A stretch of 64,000 nucleotides of DNA from Mariprofundus micogutta (GCF_001895085.1 NZ_BDFD01000010.1:31603-95602); one strand, 5' to 3'; counted from the first letter of the stretch, positions 8,882 to 17,690 are shown. The notes: generated by a model from the letters alone, not told the origin. Translations and numbers: made by a program.

Positions 8882-9694
8882 ATGAGTGTTCATCTGGATA
8901 TTGGACAAATGGATTGGGGTGGTAAGCTGCTCAAGCAGCCTGAGCAGACTCGTGGTCAAGCAACTGCCGATTCATTCCAGCAGTATCTGGATAAAAGCAG
9001 TGATGAGTTATCATCTCTGGATGCTAGAGACATGAGCCCGGATGTTATCCGATCACTGGCAGCCAAGCTTATGTTGGCTCTGGATCGAGCCAGTATGCAT
9101 GCACTGTTTTCTGATGCCGATGCAAGATCGGCTGGTTCGGCTGCAGATTATTTGTCTACGGACCTGTTTATGGCTATGCGCAACAGTACTCATTCACCTA
9201 TGAACTCCATGATGAATAACAGAGATGCTCTGGCCACTGCGACTGCTAAGCCGGACAGTAGTGTTACGCCTGAGAAAACAGTTCATCAGGGATCTGTCTC
9301 TTTGGGCAAAGGACGGCAGCAGTATGCTCCAATGATTGAACGTGCCGCAGAGATGAACGGACTAGATCCGAATTTGATTGCGGCGGTGATTCAGACAGAG
9401 AGTGATTTTAATCCTCAGGTCGTATCCCATGCCGGTGCACAGGGCTTGATGCAACTGATGCCCGGTACTGCAGCCGATCTCGGAGTGCGTGATGTGTTTG
9501 ATCCCGAGGAGAATATTCAGGCAGGTAGCCGATATCTGAAACAGCTTCTTGATCGCTATGACGGGGATACCGGGTTGGCGCTGGCTGCTTATAACTGGGG
9601 TATGGGTAATCTTGAACGCCATCCCGACCGGATGCCGGAAGAGACGGTAAATTACGTTGCCAAAATTACCGGTCTGATGAATAAAGCAGCGTGA
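8882..9694 (+). CDS. Lytic murein transglycosylase, SLT domain
   Basis: A 270-residue protein whose last 125 residues are a classic soluble lytic transglycosylase domain. The catalytic glutamate is E173 in VIQTESDFNP, followed by SHAGAQGLMQLMPGTA and ALAAYNWGMGN, which are goose-lysozyme-like motifs. The first 145 residues are polar and low in conservation. No signal peptide or lipobox is visible, which is unusual for an enzyme whose substrate is periplasmic. Export may use a specialised apparatus (flagellar or secretion systems have such muramidases), but no such genes are here. Confidence 0.88.
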   Translation: MSVHLDIGQMDWGGKLLKQPEQTRGQATADSFQQYLDKSSDELSSLDARDMSPDVIRSLAAKLMLALDRASMHALFSDADARSAGSAADYLSTDLFMAMRNSTHSPMNSMMNNRDALATATAKPDSSVTPEKTVHQGSVSLGKGRQQYAPMIERAAEMNGLDPNLIAAVIQTESDFNPQVVSHAGAQGLMQLMPGTAADLGVRDVFDPEENIQAGSRYLKQLLDRYDGDTGLALAAYNWGMGNLERHPDRMPEETVNYVAKITGLMNKAA

Positions 9695-9798
9695 TTATCC
9701 AGACGATTTTGGCCGAAGAGGATAGTTTTTAAACACATTTCCGCGTAAATATTATGGCTATTGCATTATTTTACTACTCTGCACTATATTAGCATCGT

Positions 9799-10167
9799 AT
9801 GGCCATTGACTATTCTATTGATACGCAGCGCAACCTTGTAATCACGACGCTTTCCGGAGTGCTGAATTTCGAAGAGTGTGTGGCCCATCATATCAAGCTT
9901 GGCTCTGATAAGGATTTTGATCCTTCAGGTTGCGAGCTGATTGATGGCAGTGCGTTAAAAAGTGTCGCGCTTGCAAGTACCTCGATTTTCAGTCTTTCCA
10001 AGACCTGTCCGTTCGGTTCAAGTGCACGCCGTGCGATTTATGCTTCAGACAATACATTTCATTACGGGCTGGCACGTATGTTCCAGATGGTCACTGGCGA
10101 GAAGCATGGTGAAATTATGGTGTTTAAAGATCGGGACGAAGCAGTCGCTTGGTTAAATATAGAGTAA
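9799..10167 (+). CDS. SpoIIAA/STAS-like small cytoplasmic protein
   Basis: A 122-residue soluble protein. The pattern of short strands and helices, ending in LARMFQMVTGEKHGEIMVFKDRDEAVAWL, is that of SpoIIAA-like (STAS/SEC14-type fold) proteins common in proteobacteria. There is no phosphorylatable-serine signature clear enough to call it an anti-anti-sigma factor. It stands alone, followed by a strong bidirectional terminator. Confidence 0.65.
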   Translation: MAIDYSIDTQRNLVITTLSGVLNFEECVAHHIKLGSDKDFDPSGCELIDGSALKSVALASTSIFSLSKTCPFGSSARRAIYASDNTFHYGLARMFQMVTGEKHGEIMVFKDRDEAVAWLNIE

Positions 10168-10193
10168 ACCACAATTCGATCTTCAGGAATTAA

Positions 10194-10221
10194 AAGAGCC
10201 TCCCATTGCGGGAGGCTCTTT
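10194..10221. terminator. Bidirectional rho-independent terminator
   Basis: An 11-bp perfect stem (AAGAGCCTCCC / GGGAGGCTCTT, 5-base loop) with a T tract on the right for the plus strand and an A-rich left flank (TTAAAAG) that gives Ts on the minus strand. It separates the SpoIIAA-like gene from the leftward glycine-zipper gene. Confidence 0.85.
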
Positions 10222-10229
10222 AACGAACG

Positions 10230-10266
10230 GCCAATCCTGTAGAGGGGGAGGGGGAGATGGATTGGC
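10230..10266. repeat. Inverted repeat with purine-rich loop
   Basis: Eight-base arms GCCAATCC (10230-10237) and GGATTGGC (10259-10266) flank a 21-base spacer that is nearly all purine on the plus strand, with two runs of five G. On the minus strand the loop would be CCCCCTCCCCC. It lies in the 3' region of the leftward glycine-zipper gene. Confidence 0.5.
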
Positions 10267-10286
10267 AGTCGAAATCGTTATATCAG

Positions 10287-10655
10287 TTAATCATCATCAT
10301 GATGGCGGTATCTGGAGTGACGTGAGTGATACCGGTCATGACTACGGGAATATGATGATCTGTGTTCACGATACTCATGGCGATATCTTGCAGGCCTGTA
10401 TTGTGGGCGGTGCCGATGAACGACATAAGCAGGTTCATACTGGCTGCCGATTACTGCACCGGCGATGGTGCCGAGAACAGCGCCGAAGATCGCACCTTCA
10501 ACAACCTGATTCTGACTTGATCCTACAACAGCACCGGTTGTTGCACCGACAACGGCACCTGTGGCCATAGCGCGGTCCTGATATGAGGCTGCCTGAACAA
10601 GTGGGGCTGCCAGCAGGGATGCGCTTAACAGGATGGTGGCAATGAATCGTTTCAT
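10287..10655 (-). CDS. Exported glycine-zipper (2TM) envelope protein
   Basis: 122 residues: a signal peptide ending at VQAA (about residue 22), a glycine-zipper stretch (TGAVVGATTGAVVG and GAVLGTIAGAVIG, residues about 32-70) and a tail dominated by His, Arg and Tyr. Glycine-zipper-2TM proteins such as SlyB/OmpA-associated types insert in or peripherally join the outer membrane. There is no lipobox. The His/Arg/Tyr-rich tail ending in HHDDD could bind metal or surface polymers, but this is inference. It is monocistronic. Confidence 0.72.
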   Translation of the reverse strand: MKRFIATILLSASLLAAPLVQAASYQDRAMATGAVVGATTGAVVGSSQNQVVEGAIFGAVLGTIAGAVIGSQYEPAYVVHRHRPQYRPARYRHEYREHRSSYSRSHDRYHSRHSRYRHHDDD

Positions 10656-10874
10656 GATTTGTCTCCTGCGGGATGGTGTCCCTCATGCAGCAAACATTAC
10701 GGGCTGAAATGTTTAGCTGTGCATCTACTGTGTAAAATGAATGCAAAGAAATTGTAAAACTTGATGTGAATGTTTTTTTATCCCTTTCAGAATCATCATT
10801 CTCGGGTTTACGAAATGATTTGTATTCAGCAGCGTTAAGCATTCAGGTGAAGAGACAAGGGCAGGGGTTGGTCA

Positions 10875-11513
10875 GTGAACAGATTGATTACGTTTGAAGG
10901 TGTGGATGGTTGCGGTAAAAGCACCCAATTGAAACTTGCAGCTCAGTGGTTGAGGGGACGTGGTGAGCAGGTTGTAACGGCATTTGAGCCGGGTGATACA
11001 TCACTTGGCAAAGAGATTCGCACACTTCTCCTGGCGGGTGAATTTGTGCCTGTTGCTGAAGCTGAGTTGCTGATGTTTCTGGCGGATCGTGCCCAACATG
11101 TGCGTGAAAAGATTCAGCCGGCATTGGATTCAGGCGCCTGGGTATTGTGCGATCGTTATACTGATTCCACGCTGGCGTATCAGTTGGCTGCCAGAAAACT
11201 GGCCGAGGGCGCAGCCAATTTGAAAGATATGCTTCGTTTTGCTGAATGTGGTGTAAGTCCCCAGCTAACGCTCTGGTTCGATGTGTCGGTGACTGTTGCC
11301 ATGCAGCGCATGAAAAAACGCGCCGAGGCAGGGGAGAAGGCGACCCGACTGGATGATGAGGCTGCTTCATTTCATCAGCGAGTTGCTGAGGCATTCGGCC
11401 ATCAATTTGAATTCAATTCGGGACGCATCACTCGCATAGATGCAGAGAAAGATATCAACGGCGTGTTTGCTCAGGTGGAACAGGCTTTAGAGGCACACTT
11501 TTCACTGTCATGA
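10875..11513 (+). CDS. tmk: Thymidylate kinase
   Basis: 212 residues from a GTG. The P-loop FEGVDGCGKSTQ (residues 6-17), the DRYTDSTLAYQ substrate-binding motif (around residue 93) and the arginine-bearing LID region (RMKKRAEAGEKATRLDD) identify thymidylate kinase, which phosphorylates dTMP to dTDP. The stop overlaps the holB start (ATGA), matching the widespread tmk-holB pair. In many bacteria this pair directly follows pabC-mltG; here they are 9 kb apart. Confidence 0.96.
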   Translation: MNRLITFEGVDGCGKSTQLKLAAQWLRGRGEQVVTAFEPGDTSLGKEIRTLLLAGEFVPVAEAELLMFLADRAQHVREKIQPALDSGAWVLCDRYTDSTLAYQLAARKLAEGAANLKDMLRFAECGVSPQLTLWFDVSVTVAMQRMKKRAEAGEKATRLDDEAASFHQRVAEAFGHQFEFNSGRITRIDAEKDINGVFAQVEQALEAHFSLS

Positions 11514-12463
11514 AAAATGTAATCGGGCATCAGCTTGTTGAACAGCGCTTTGCCGATGCATTGCAACGCGGCAATCTGCATCATGCATGGCTATTGCATG
11601 GCATCAAGGGCATAGGCAAACATACGCTGGCCGAGAATCTGACCGCACGCTTGTTATGTGATTCGCATAGCGCATGCGGGACATGCCACGCTTGCCGGAT
11701 GCTGGAAGCCGGTTCACATCCGGATGTATATCACATCGGCTTGCTGGAGAAAAAACGCGATATATCTATTGATCAGGTGCGTGATCTGCTTGGCTTTCTT
11801 GCACTCAGTGGTTCCGAGAGTGAACGCAGAGTTGTTATCCTTGATGATGCGGAGCGTCTGAATAATCAGGCTGCCAATGCCTTGCTCAAGGGACTGGAAG
11901 AACCATCACCCGGAAGCCTGCTGCTGATTGTTTGCGCCGATATTGAAAAATTGCCAGCCACAGTGCGTTCGCGTTGCCTCCTGCAGCATTGCGCCCCGCT
12001 GGATGAGCCAGGGGTTCGCGAAGTGTTACAGCTGGAATTTGCTGATACGCTGGGCGCTGACGCAGTGCTGCTGGATCTGGTTGTAGGTTTTGCCGATGGC
12101 TGTCCGGGTGCGGTAAGTTGTCTGCACGAGCGCAACATTATCGATGCCTTACAGCTCTGGTCCCGGTTGACAGAAAATATAGCCGATGCGGATATCGCCA
12201 AGGTGGAAAACTGGTGCAGAAGTAATGTGGCATCTGTGCCGCATGAACTGATTATTCGCGTGCTTTTGCAGCCATTGTATCCACTGCTGCAGAATCTGAA
12301 GCCGGAAGCTTTTGAGGCGGCACAGCTGTTACACAAGGCTGTGCGAGGCTGTATGCGCTGGCCCGGTGAAGTACAACGCCAGAGTCTCAGGGCAGCGCCA
12401 TCGCTGCTGGCTTGCCTGCTGGAACTGCGTAGTGCTCTTCGTAACCCTGTTATTCAGCGATAA
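11510..12463 (+). CDS. holB: DNA polymerase III delta-prime subunit
   Basis: A 317-residue clamp-loader AAA+ protein. LLHGIKGIGKHTLAENL is in the degenerate P-loop position; delta-prime does not hydrolyse ATP, and the P-loop here reads KGIGKHT. A zinc-binding Cys group (CDSHSACGTCHAC) follows, then the sensor region with RVVILDDAERLNNQAANALLKGLEEP. It acts in the replisome clamp loader with tau/gamma and delta. It is coupled to tmk. Confidence 0.92.
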   Translation: MKNVIGHQLVEQRFADALQRGNLHHAWLLHGIKGIGKHTLAENLTARLLCDSHSACGTCHACRMLEAGSHPDVYHIGLLEKKRDISIDQVRDLLGFLALSGSESERRVVILDDAERLNNQAANALLKGLEEPSPGSLLLIVCADIEKLPATVRSRCLLQHCAPLDEPGVREVLQLEFADTLGADAVLLDLVVGFADGCPGAVSCLHERNIIDALQLWSRLTENIADADIAKVENWCRSNVASVPHELIIRVLLQPLYPLLQNLKPEAFEAAQLLHKAVRGCMRWPGEVQRQSLRAAPSLLACLLELRSALRNPVIQR

Positions 12464-12508
12464 GGCGGTTACACTTCCGCTCGATGAGTCAGGGAGTCGG
12501 TTTATAAT

Positions 12509-14062
12509 ATGGAAAGTTCAAACATGGAAAGCTATTACGTCACCACACCAATTTATTATGTGAATGATGAACCGCATCTCGGCCATATCTATACCACGAT
12601 TGCCGCAGATGTACTGGCCCGTTATCAGCGGCAGTGTGGGAAGGATGTATTTTTCCTGACTGGTGTTGATGAACATGGCCAGAAGGTGCAGCAGGCGGCG
12701 GAAGCGCGTGAGATTGAACCGATTGAACTGGCGGACCAGGTGGTCGCACGTTATGAAAGCCTCTGGCCTGAATTTTCCATCAGCAATGATGATTTTATTC
12801 GTACCAGTTCCGAGCGGCATAAGGCCGGTGTGCAGGGCATGTGGCGAAAGCTTGAGAATGCAGGCACCATCTATAAAGACTTTTATGAAGACTGGTATTG
12901 TGTGCCTTGCGAAAGCTACTGGACTGAAACACAGCTAAAAGATGCCGGGCGATGGGAAGATAAATCCTGCCCGGACTGCAAACGTGCTGTTGAGAAAATT
13001 CAGGAAGAGTCCTATTTCTTCCGTCTTAGTGCTTTTCAGGATCGTCTGGTCGAACATATCAAGGCTAATCCTGATTTTATTCAGCCAACGTCACGTCGCA
13101 ACGAGGTACTGAGTTTTGTCGAGGGTGGTTTAAGGGATCTTTCCGTATCACGCACGACCTTTTCATGGGGTGTACCTGTACCCGGTGATGAGAAACATGT
13201 GATTTATGTCTGGATCGATGCCCTGACCAATTATATCTCTGCGCTTGGTTTTCCTGATAAGGATATCAACAAACACTGGCCTGCTGATGTTCAGCTGATC
13301 GGCAAGGATATCCTTCGTTTTCATGCCGTTTACTGGGCTGCCATGTTGATGGCTGCCGAACTGCCGTTGCCGAAACGCATATATGCACATGGCTGGTGGA
13401 CAGTGGAAGGAGAGAAGATGAGTAAATCGCTGGGCAATGCGCTGCGACCGGCTGATTTGCTCAAGGAGTACGATGCCGATGTATTGCGCTATTTCCTGCT
13501 GCGCGAAGTGCCATTCGGTCAGGATGGTGATTTTTCATTCACTGCTTTGAAGCAGCGTTATAACTCCGAGCTTGCCAATGATGTAGGCAATCTGCTGAAC
13601 CGTTCGCTGGCGATGCTGAACAAATATAGTGATGGTGTACTGGGTGAAGTGAATGAGGAGCAGGACATGGATCGTGCTTTGATTGCAGATATTGAAGGTA
13701 TGCAGATGGATGTTGCCCAGGCGCTGGATCGTCAGGCATTTCATCTGGCCCTTGAGCGCATCAGTGTCGTGGTACGTCATGGTAACCGATATGTGGAAGA
13801 CAATGCGCCCTGGGCGCTGGCCAAAGCCGGTGATGATAAACGACTGGCAACAGTGCTTTATCATCTGGTTGAAACCCTGCGTCTGGTCGCTATGCAGCTG
13901 ACGCCATTCATGCCGACCAAAATGAGCGCAATGCTTTCACAGATTCACGGTGAAGAGGTGAACGCAGAAGAAATGACCGCTGCCTTGCATGGTGGCTGGG
14001 GGCTTTTGCAGGCAGGTCATCAGTGCTCCAGGCCGCAGCCGATTTTCCCGAGAATGGATTAA
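12509..14062 (+). CDS. metG: Methionyl-tRNA synthetase (short form)
   Basis: A 517-residue class Ia synthetase. The HIGH-type motif is HLGH (PHLGHIYTT, about residues 22-30) and KMSKS is at about residues 303-307. A zinc-knuckle insertion holds CVPC and CPDC pairs. It lacks the C-terminal EMAP/tRNA-binding domain of the E. coli enzyme, so it is the short, single-zinc-knuckle type. ATG 12509 is used here; the in-frame ATG at 12524 (ESYYVTTPIYYVND) is an equally good start, with homology beginning there. It lies 45 bases after holB in the same orientation. Confidence 0.95.
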   Translation: MESSNMESYYVTTPIYYVNDEPHLGHIYTTIAADVLARYQRQCGKDVFFLTGVDEHGQKVQQAAEAREIEPIELADQVVARYESLWPEFSISNDDFIRTSSERHKAGVQGMWRKLENAGTIYKDFYEDWYCVPCESYWTETQLKDAGRWEDKSCPDCKRAVEKIQEESYFFRLSAFQDRLVEHIKANPDFIQPTSRRNEVLSFVEGGLRDLSVSRTTFSWGVPVPGDEKHVIYVWIDALTNYISALGFPDKDINKHWPADVQLIGKDILRFHAVYWAAMLMAAELPLPKRIYAHGWWTVEGEKMSKSLGNALRPADLLKEYDADVLRYFLLREVPFGQDGDFSFTALKQRYNSELANDVGNLLNRSLAMLNKYSDGVLGEVNEEQDMDRALIADIEGMQMDVAQALDRQAFHLALERISVVVRHGNRYVEDNAPWALAKAGDDKRLATVLYHLVETLRLVAMQLTPFMPTKMSAMLSQIHGEEVNAEEMTAALHGGWGLLQAGHQCSRPQPIFPRMD

Positions 14063-14169
14063 GCGCCCTCAGAAATTATTGCTTATTTGATTCTGTTTAT
14101 AACTATCGAACTATTTTTCATCTTTGTGATGGGACTCACATACGCACTTTAATTTCTTCATATACTTCG

Positions 14170-14208
14170 CTGCATGGGTTGCGCAGATAACGCGCCTCAT
14201 GCAGGAGG
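14170..14208 (+). promoter_or_regulatory. RNA hairpin running into the ribosome binding site of a microprotein gene
   Basis: A long imperfect stem: CTGCATG (14170-14176) pairs with CATGCAG (14198-14204), continues through a G-U and a G-C pair, a two-base bulge, and then GCGC (14181-14184) with GCGC (14192-14195) around a 7-base loop. Its 3' arm contains the first bases of the AGGAGG Shine-Dalgarno (14203-14208) of the gene starting at 14214. There is no T tract, so it is not a metG terminator. Translational control (thermometer or ligand switch) is inference. Confidence 0.5.
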
Positions 14209-14213
14209 ATGTT

Positions 14214-14375
14214 ATGAACTTTATTAATAACATGATGAACGAACTGATGCACGAGAAGGAACTGGCAGCAATGAGTGCAACATGCCATGTCTCCAACGGT
14301 GAATGCAGCGGTGCGTACTCTTTTGAAGACACTGCGAGTGAATGTTACTTTTCTTCATTTCAGGTCACTGTTTAA
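14214..14375 (+). CDS. Microprotein of unknown function (53 aa)
   Basis: ATG preceded by a perfect AGGAGG at five bases. The product starts amphipathic (MNFINNMMNELMHEKELAAM) and has a Cys/Ser-rich second half with three cysteines. It has no membrane segment and resembles nothing I know. The strong ribosome binding site, the structured leader and a second microprotein gene immediately downstream argue that it is real. A leader/core layout like a ribosomally made peptide precursor is conceivable, but no modifying enzyme is nearby. Confidence 0.5.
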   Translation: MNFINNMMNELMHEKELAAMSATCHVSNGECSGAYSFEDTASECYFSSFQVTV

Positions 14376-14437
14376 AACATCCGTAACCAGTTTTTAGTAC
14401 TATTCAATATTAAGATTCAGAGATAAGGGGGTATCAT

Positions 14438-14554
14438 ATGAGCTTTCTGAAAAAAACATTTCATGAAATGGCAGATAACAGTGCAGCGGTTTCACAGTCT
14501 TCAATCAATGGCGTGACCTATGATATTCCAGAATGGCTGAGCGCTAACTTTTAA
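14438..14554 (+). CDS. Microprotein of unknown function (38 aa)
   Basis: ATG with AGGGGG six bases upstream. The product begins MSFLKKTFHEMADNSA and ends in TYDIPEWLSANF; it is soluble and mildly amphipathic, with no cysteine. A clear rho-independent terminator follows 23 bases after the stop, so this and the preceding 53-aa gene form a small transcription unit of about 0.4 kb. I do not recognise the family. Confidence 0.45.
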   Translation: MSFLKKTFHEMADNSAAVSQSSINGVTYDIPEWLSANF

Positions 14555-14577
14555 GTCATTCAATATACTCGATTTAT

Positions 14578-14607
14578 AAGGAGATGCTTCACAGCGTCTC
14601 CTTTTTT
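14578..14607 (+). terminator. Rho-independent terminator of the microprotein unit
   Basis: Stem GGAGATGC / GCGTCTCC (8 bp, one G-U pair, loop TTCACA) followed by six T. Confidence 0.85.
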
Positions 14608-14748
14608 ATTTGTGGACCAGGGTGAAGGTATAGTGGGCCTTAGCAATTTATAATAATCGATCTTGAAAGGTATGACTAAAAGAGCAGTCATTCAGGGACT
14701 AGAATTGCCGGATATTTCTTAAGAGGTATTCAAGACATTGTTGCCACA

Positions 14749-15096
14749 GTGAATGACTATCATTATCTTGTCTTCATGCGCTCCTTGGCCCTCATGGCTT
14801 TTCTCGCCCTGCAGTTATCTGTATTTACATGTGGATTCGATATTCACGTGCATGCGGCAGGTATTGATGATAGCCATATTGCTGAACATATCCATGATGA
14901 TGGCGCTGATCATGAACAAGATTCACACGACCATGGATGCCATGTTCATTCATCGCATTCGTTTACTATGGCTGATGAGAAGCAGATTAATTCGATATCT
15001 GTAGTTTCTACGCCTCAGCATTTTATATTGGCAGAGTCTTATTTGAAGAGCCTGCCATGCTTAATAGAGCACCCTCCAAAGTTACAGCACTGCTGA
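14749..15096 (+). CDS. His-rich exported protein of a metal-efflux cluster (CzcI-like)
   Basis: 115 residues (or 106 from the ATG at 14776, which gives a cleaner signal peptide). A hydrophobic export signal is followed by a histidine/aspartate-rich stretch (HIHDDGADHEQDSHDHGCHVHSSH). Small His-rich periplasmic proteins of this kind (CzcI and similar) precede czcCBA operons and are thought to bind or sense the metal. Assignment rests on composition and position 108 bases before the CzcC-like gene. Neither possible start has a strong ribosome binding site. Confidence 0.6.
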   Translation: MNDYHYLVFMRSLALMAFLALQLSVFTCGFDIHVHAAGIDDSHIAEHIHDDGADHEQDSHDHGCHVHSSHSFTMADEKQINSISVVSTPQHFILAESYLKSLPCLIEHPPKLQHC

Positions 15097-15204
15097 TTTT
15101 CTTATTTGGTAGCATAAGGACAGTCTGAAAAGGACTGCGCCTGTTCTATCCATTTAGAGGTCAGCCCTTCCCCAATCAATTTAATAAATTCACAGGGGGA
15201 AACT

Positions 15205-16446
15205 GTGCGAATACGATTATTAATGATCGGAATGCTATTATGCATTCACCCATTCAATACCAATGCAGTAACGCTGAAGGCAGCAATGGATGCTGCTGTA
15301 GAAAAACATCCCATGTTAACGATCTCAAAAATGCAGATTGACGGTGCTCAAGGTGAGCTTCAGGAGCAAGGCTCTTATGCATATAATCCTGAGCTTTCCG
15401 TTGAGCCTCAGCGGCGCAAACTGAATGGCGGCGGTACATCACATGATTACTACGTCACCTTGTCACAAGGGGTCGAGCTTGGTGGTAAACAAAAGTATCG
15501 TGAGTTGTCAGCTCAGGCGGCTGTAGAAGCTGCCAAACTCGAATCAGATAACATGTATCAACAAGTGTCTTTCAATGCGGCCAGAGCTCTTGTTGGTCTG
15601 TATTTTTCTAAGCGAGAACTTGTATGGCGAAACCAGCAAACAAGAACATTGTTGCAGTTGCATAAAGCGGTCACTAGGCAGATGGAGCTTGGCGAAGCCA
15701 ACCAGCTGGATGTAAATCTTTCTCAGGCATCATTAACTCAGGCTATCAATGCTGAATCACAGGCAAATAGGGAACATGCCATGAATGTGTCAAGGTATGT
15801 GATAGCTGTCGGTGCAGGTGGTGATATTGAAAATATTCAGCCTGAGTTGCCAAAACTTCTCGTAGGTTGGCAACCACTGTCCGATCCCGTTGAGATTGCC
15901 ATGAACTCTCGTCCGGACATTGCCGCTAAACGACAGAGACTTGCCCAGTATTCAGCTCAGGCAGATCTTGCAGATGCAAACCGCATTCCTGATGTCACTG
16001 TTGGCTTGATGGCTGGCAGGGAGGCTGGTGATAAACTCGTCTCACTTGGTTTTACAATGCCAATTCCGGTATTGAACAGCCACAGTGGCGCATATAGGGC
16101 TGCATTATCTCAGGCATCAGCCTATAAAACCGAACTGGAATGGTTTGAACAGCGCGTGAAGCTCGAGGTTCAGGAAGCGAAATTCAGTCATACCACTGCC
16201 ATGCAGGCACTATTGGCAATAAGTAAAGCCCAAGGGAAAAACTCATCTTCGGATAGCATCGATTTGGCCAAGGCTGCTTTTGATGCCGGCGAGTTAAATA
16301 TCGAAGCGTTGGTCGTACATATCAACCAGATACTTGAGTCACGCATCAATTCCGCTGCAATTCTGAAACAGGGCTGGTTAGCTCGTATTCGCCTGGCTGA
16401 AGTGCTGGGCCACCCGGAATATATTCTCCAAGGAACCCAAGAATGA
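15205..16446 (+). CDS. CzcC-like outer membrane factor of RND efflux system
   Basis: A 413-residue TolC-family protein with signal peptide (GTG start, CAGGGGG upstream). The two repeated helical-hairpin halves and the early ELSVEPQRRKLNGGG / YYVTLSQGVELGGKQKYR block match CzcC-type heavy-metal outer membrane factors. It forms the outer membrane channel of the tripartite pump. Its stop overlaps the next gene by four bases. Confidence 0.88.
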   Translation: MRIRLLMIGMLLCIHPFNTNAVTLKAAMDAAVEKHPMLTISKMQIDGAQGELQEQGSYAYNPELSVEPQRRKLNGGGTSHDYYVTLSQGVELGGKQKYRELSAQAAVEAAKLESDNMYQQVSFNAARALVGLYFSKRELVWRNQQTRTLLQLHKAVTRQMELGEANQLDVNLSQASLTQAINAESQANREHAMNVSRYVIAVGAGGDIENIQPELPKLLVGWQPLSDPVEIAMNSRPDIAAKRQRLAQYSAQADLADANRIPDVTVGLMAGREAGDKLVSLGFTMPIPVLNSHSGAYRAALSQASAYKTELEWFEQRVKLEVQEAKFSHTTAMQALLAISKAQGKNSSSDSIDLAKAAFDAGELNIEALVVHINQILESRINSAAILKQGWLARIRLAEVLGHPEYILQGTQE

Positions 16447-17681
16447 AAACATTAATAGCGTTAATAACGACACTTGCATTATTTATGAGTGCTCCTGCCA
16501 TCGCAGAGGATCATGGCCATGAAGAAGCTGAACATGCTCATGAAAAGCATGGTGATCATAAAGAAGATGGTCATGACAATGAAAAGCGCGATGCCCATGG
16601 TGAACATGGCGGTCACGCAGGAGAAAATGGATCTGTCAAATTAACTCCAGCGCAGATCAAACAGGCAGGCATAGAAAGTCAGGTGATTCAGCGACGGAAA
16701 AAAGTGCAGACCATCAATGCTCCGGGAGGTGTGGATTTCAATGCTTATAAACTAGCTGACATCACTACCCTGGTTGATGGTGCTATCCATGCTCGTCATG
16801 TGCGTCTGGGTGACGAGGTTAAAAAAGGACAGAAGTTGGTGACTCTTACCAGTTCAGCTTTAGCACAATCTGAAGCTGGTTACCTGAGAGCTGAAGCAGA
16901 GCATCGTAAAAGTAAACTGGACCTGAAGCGCATTGAAGGCCTGGCAAAGGAAAAGATTGTATCGCAAGCGCGGCTTCAACAGGCAACAAGTATTCATCAG
17001 GCAGCTCATGCAAATCTGGCGGCAGCGCGTGCCTCACTATCTTCATATGGTCTGTCAGGTAAGAAAATAGATGCACTGATACGTTCGCGTCAATATGGTC
17101 AGTTAACCCTTTATGCCCCAAGTTCAGGAACGATTGTCGCAGATGATTTTCGTATAGGTCAGCACATTGCTGCCGGTACTCGCTTGATGCAGGTCGTTGA
17201 TGAATCAACAGTTTGGGTTGAAGTGAAGCTGTCTCAGTCTCAGATGGGTGGGATAGCTACAGGGCGTTCAGCTGTTGTATCAACGAAAGACAATGCAAAG
17301 CATTACAAAGCCAGGGTAATCAACGTGCACCATCAGCTTGACGAGAAGACGCGTACTGTGGGTGTGCGCCTTGAGGTGCAGAACCCGGAAGATGCATTGC
17401 ATCCAGGTATGTTTGTGAGTGCTGAGATTGAAACAGACTCTGCTGAGGAGTCCTTGTTATTGCCTGAGAATGCCATTCAACGACAGGGCAGTGAGCTCAT
17501 TGTGTTTGTTGAGGAGGAACCGGGCCACTTTGAGCGTAGAGAGGTTCGTGTTGGCAAGCCTGGCATGGGGTTTGTCCCGGTTCTTGAAGGCGTGAAAGAG
17601 GGGGAATCTGTTGTTGTGAAGGGTGCATTTGTCCTTGCTTCAGAGCTGGCGAAATCCGGCTTTGAAGTACACAATCATTGA
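16443..17681 (+). CDS. CzcB-like periplasmic adaptor with His-rich N-terminus
   Basis: 412 residues. After a signal peptide (IALITTLALFMSAPAIA) comes a His/Glu/Asp-rich segment (about residues 22-60) that probably binds metal, then the membrane-fusion-protein core: lipoyl-like, alpha-hairpin and beta-barrel domains (DITTLVDGAIHARHVRLGDEVKKG; WVEVKLSQSQ). It links the RND pump to the outer membrane factor. It has four-base overlap with the upstream gene and nine bases to the pump gene. Confidence 0.88.
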   Translation: MKTLIALITTLALFMSAPAIAEDHGHEEAEHAHEKHGDHKEDGHDNEKRDAHGEHGGHAGENGSVKLTPAQIKQAGIESQVIQRRKKVQTINAPGGVDFNAYKLADITTLVDGAIHARHVRLGDEVKKGQKLVTLTSSALAQSEAGYLRAEAEHRKSKLDLKRIEGLAKEKIVSQARLQQATSIHQAAHANLAAARASLSSYGLSGKKIDALIRSRQYGQLTLYAPSSGTIVADDFRIGQHIAAGTRLMQVVDESTVWVEVKLSQSQMGGIATGRSAVVSTKDNAKHYKARVINVHHQLDEKTRTVGVRLEVQNPEDALHPGMFVSAEIETDSAEESLLLPENAIQRQGSELIVFVEEEPGHFERREVRVGKPGMGFVPVLEGVKEGESVVVKGAFVLASELAKSGFEVHNH

Positions 17682-17690
17682 GGTGTATCC

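Noticed and set aside
14111..14332. 73-codon minus-strand frame over the first microprotein
   Set aside because: The plus-strand microprotein has a perfect Shine-Dalgarno and a downstream unit; the minus frame has neither.
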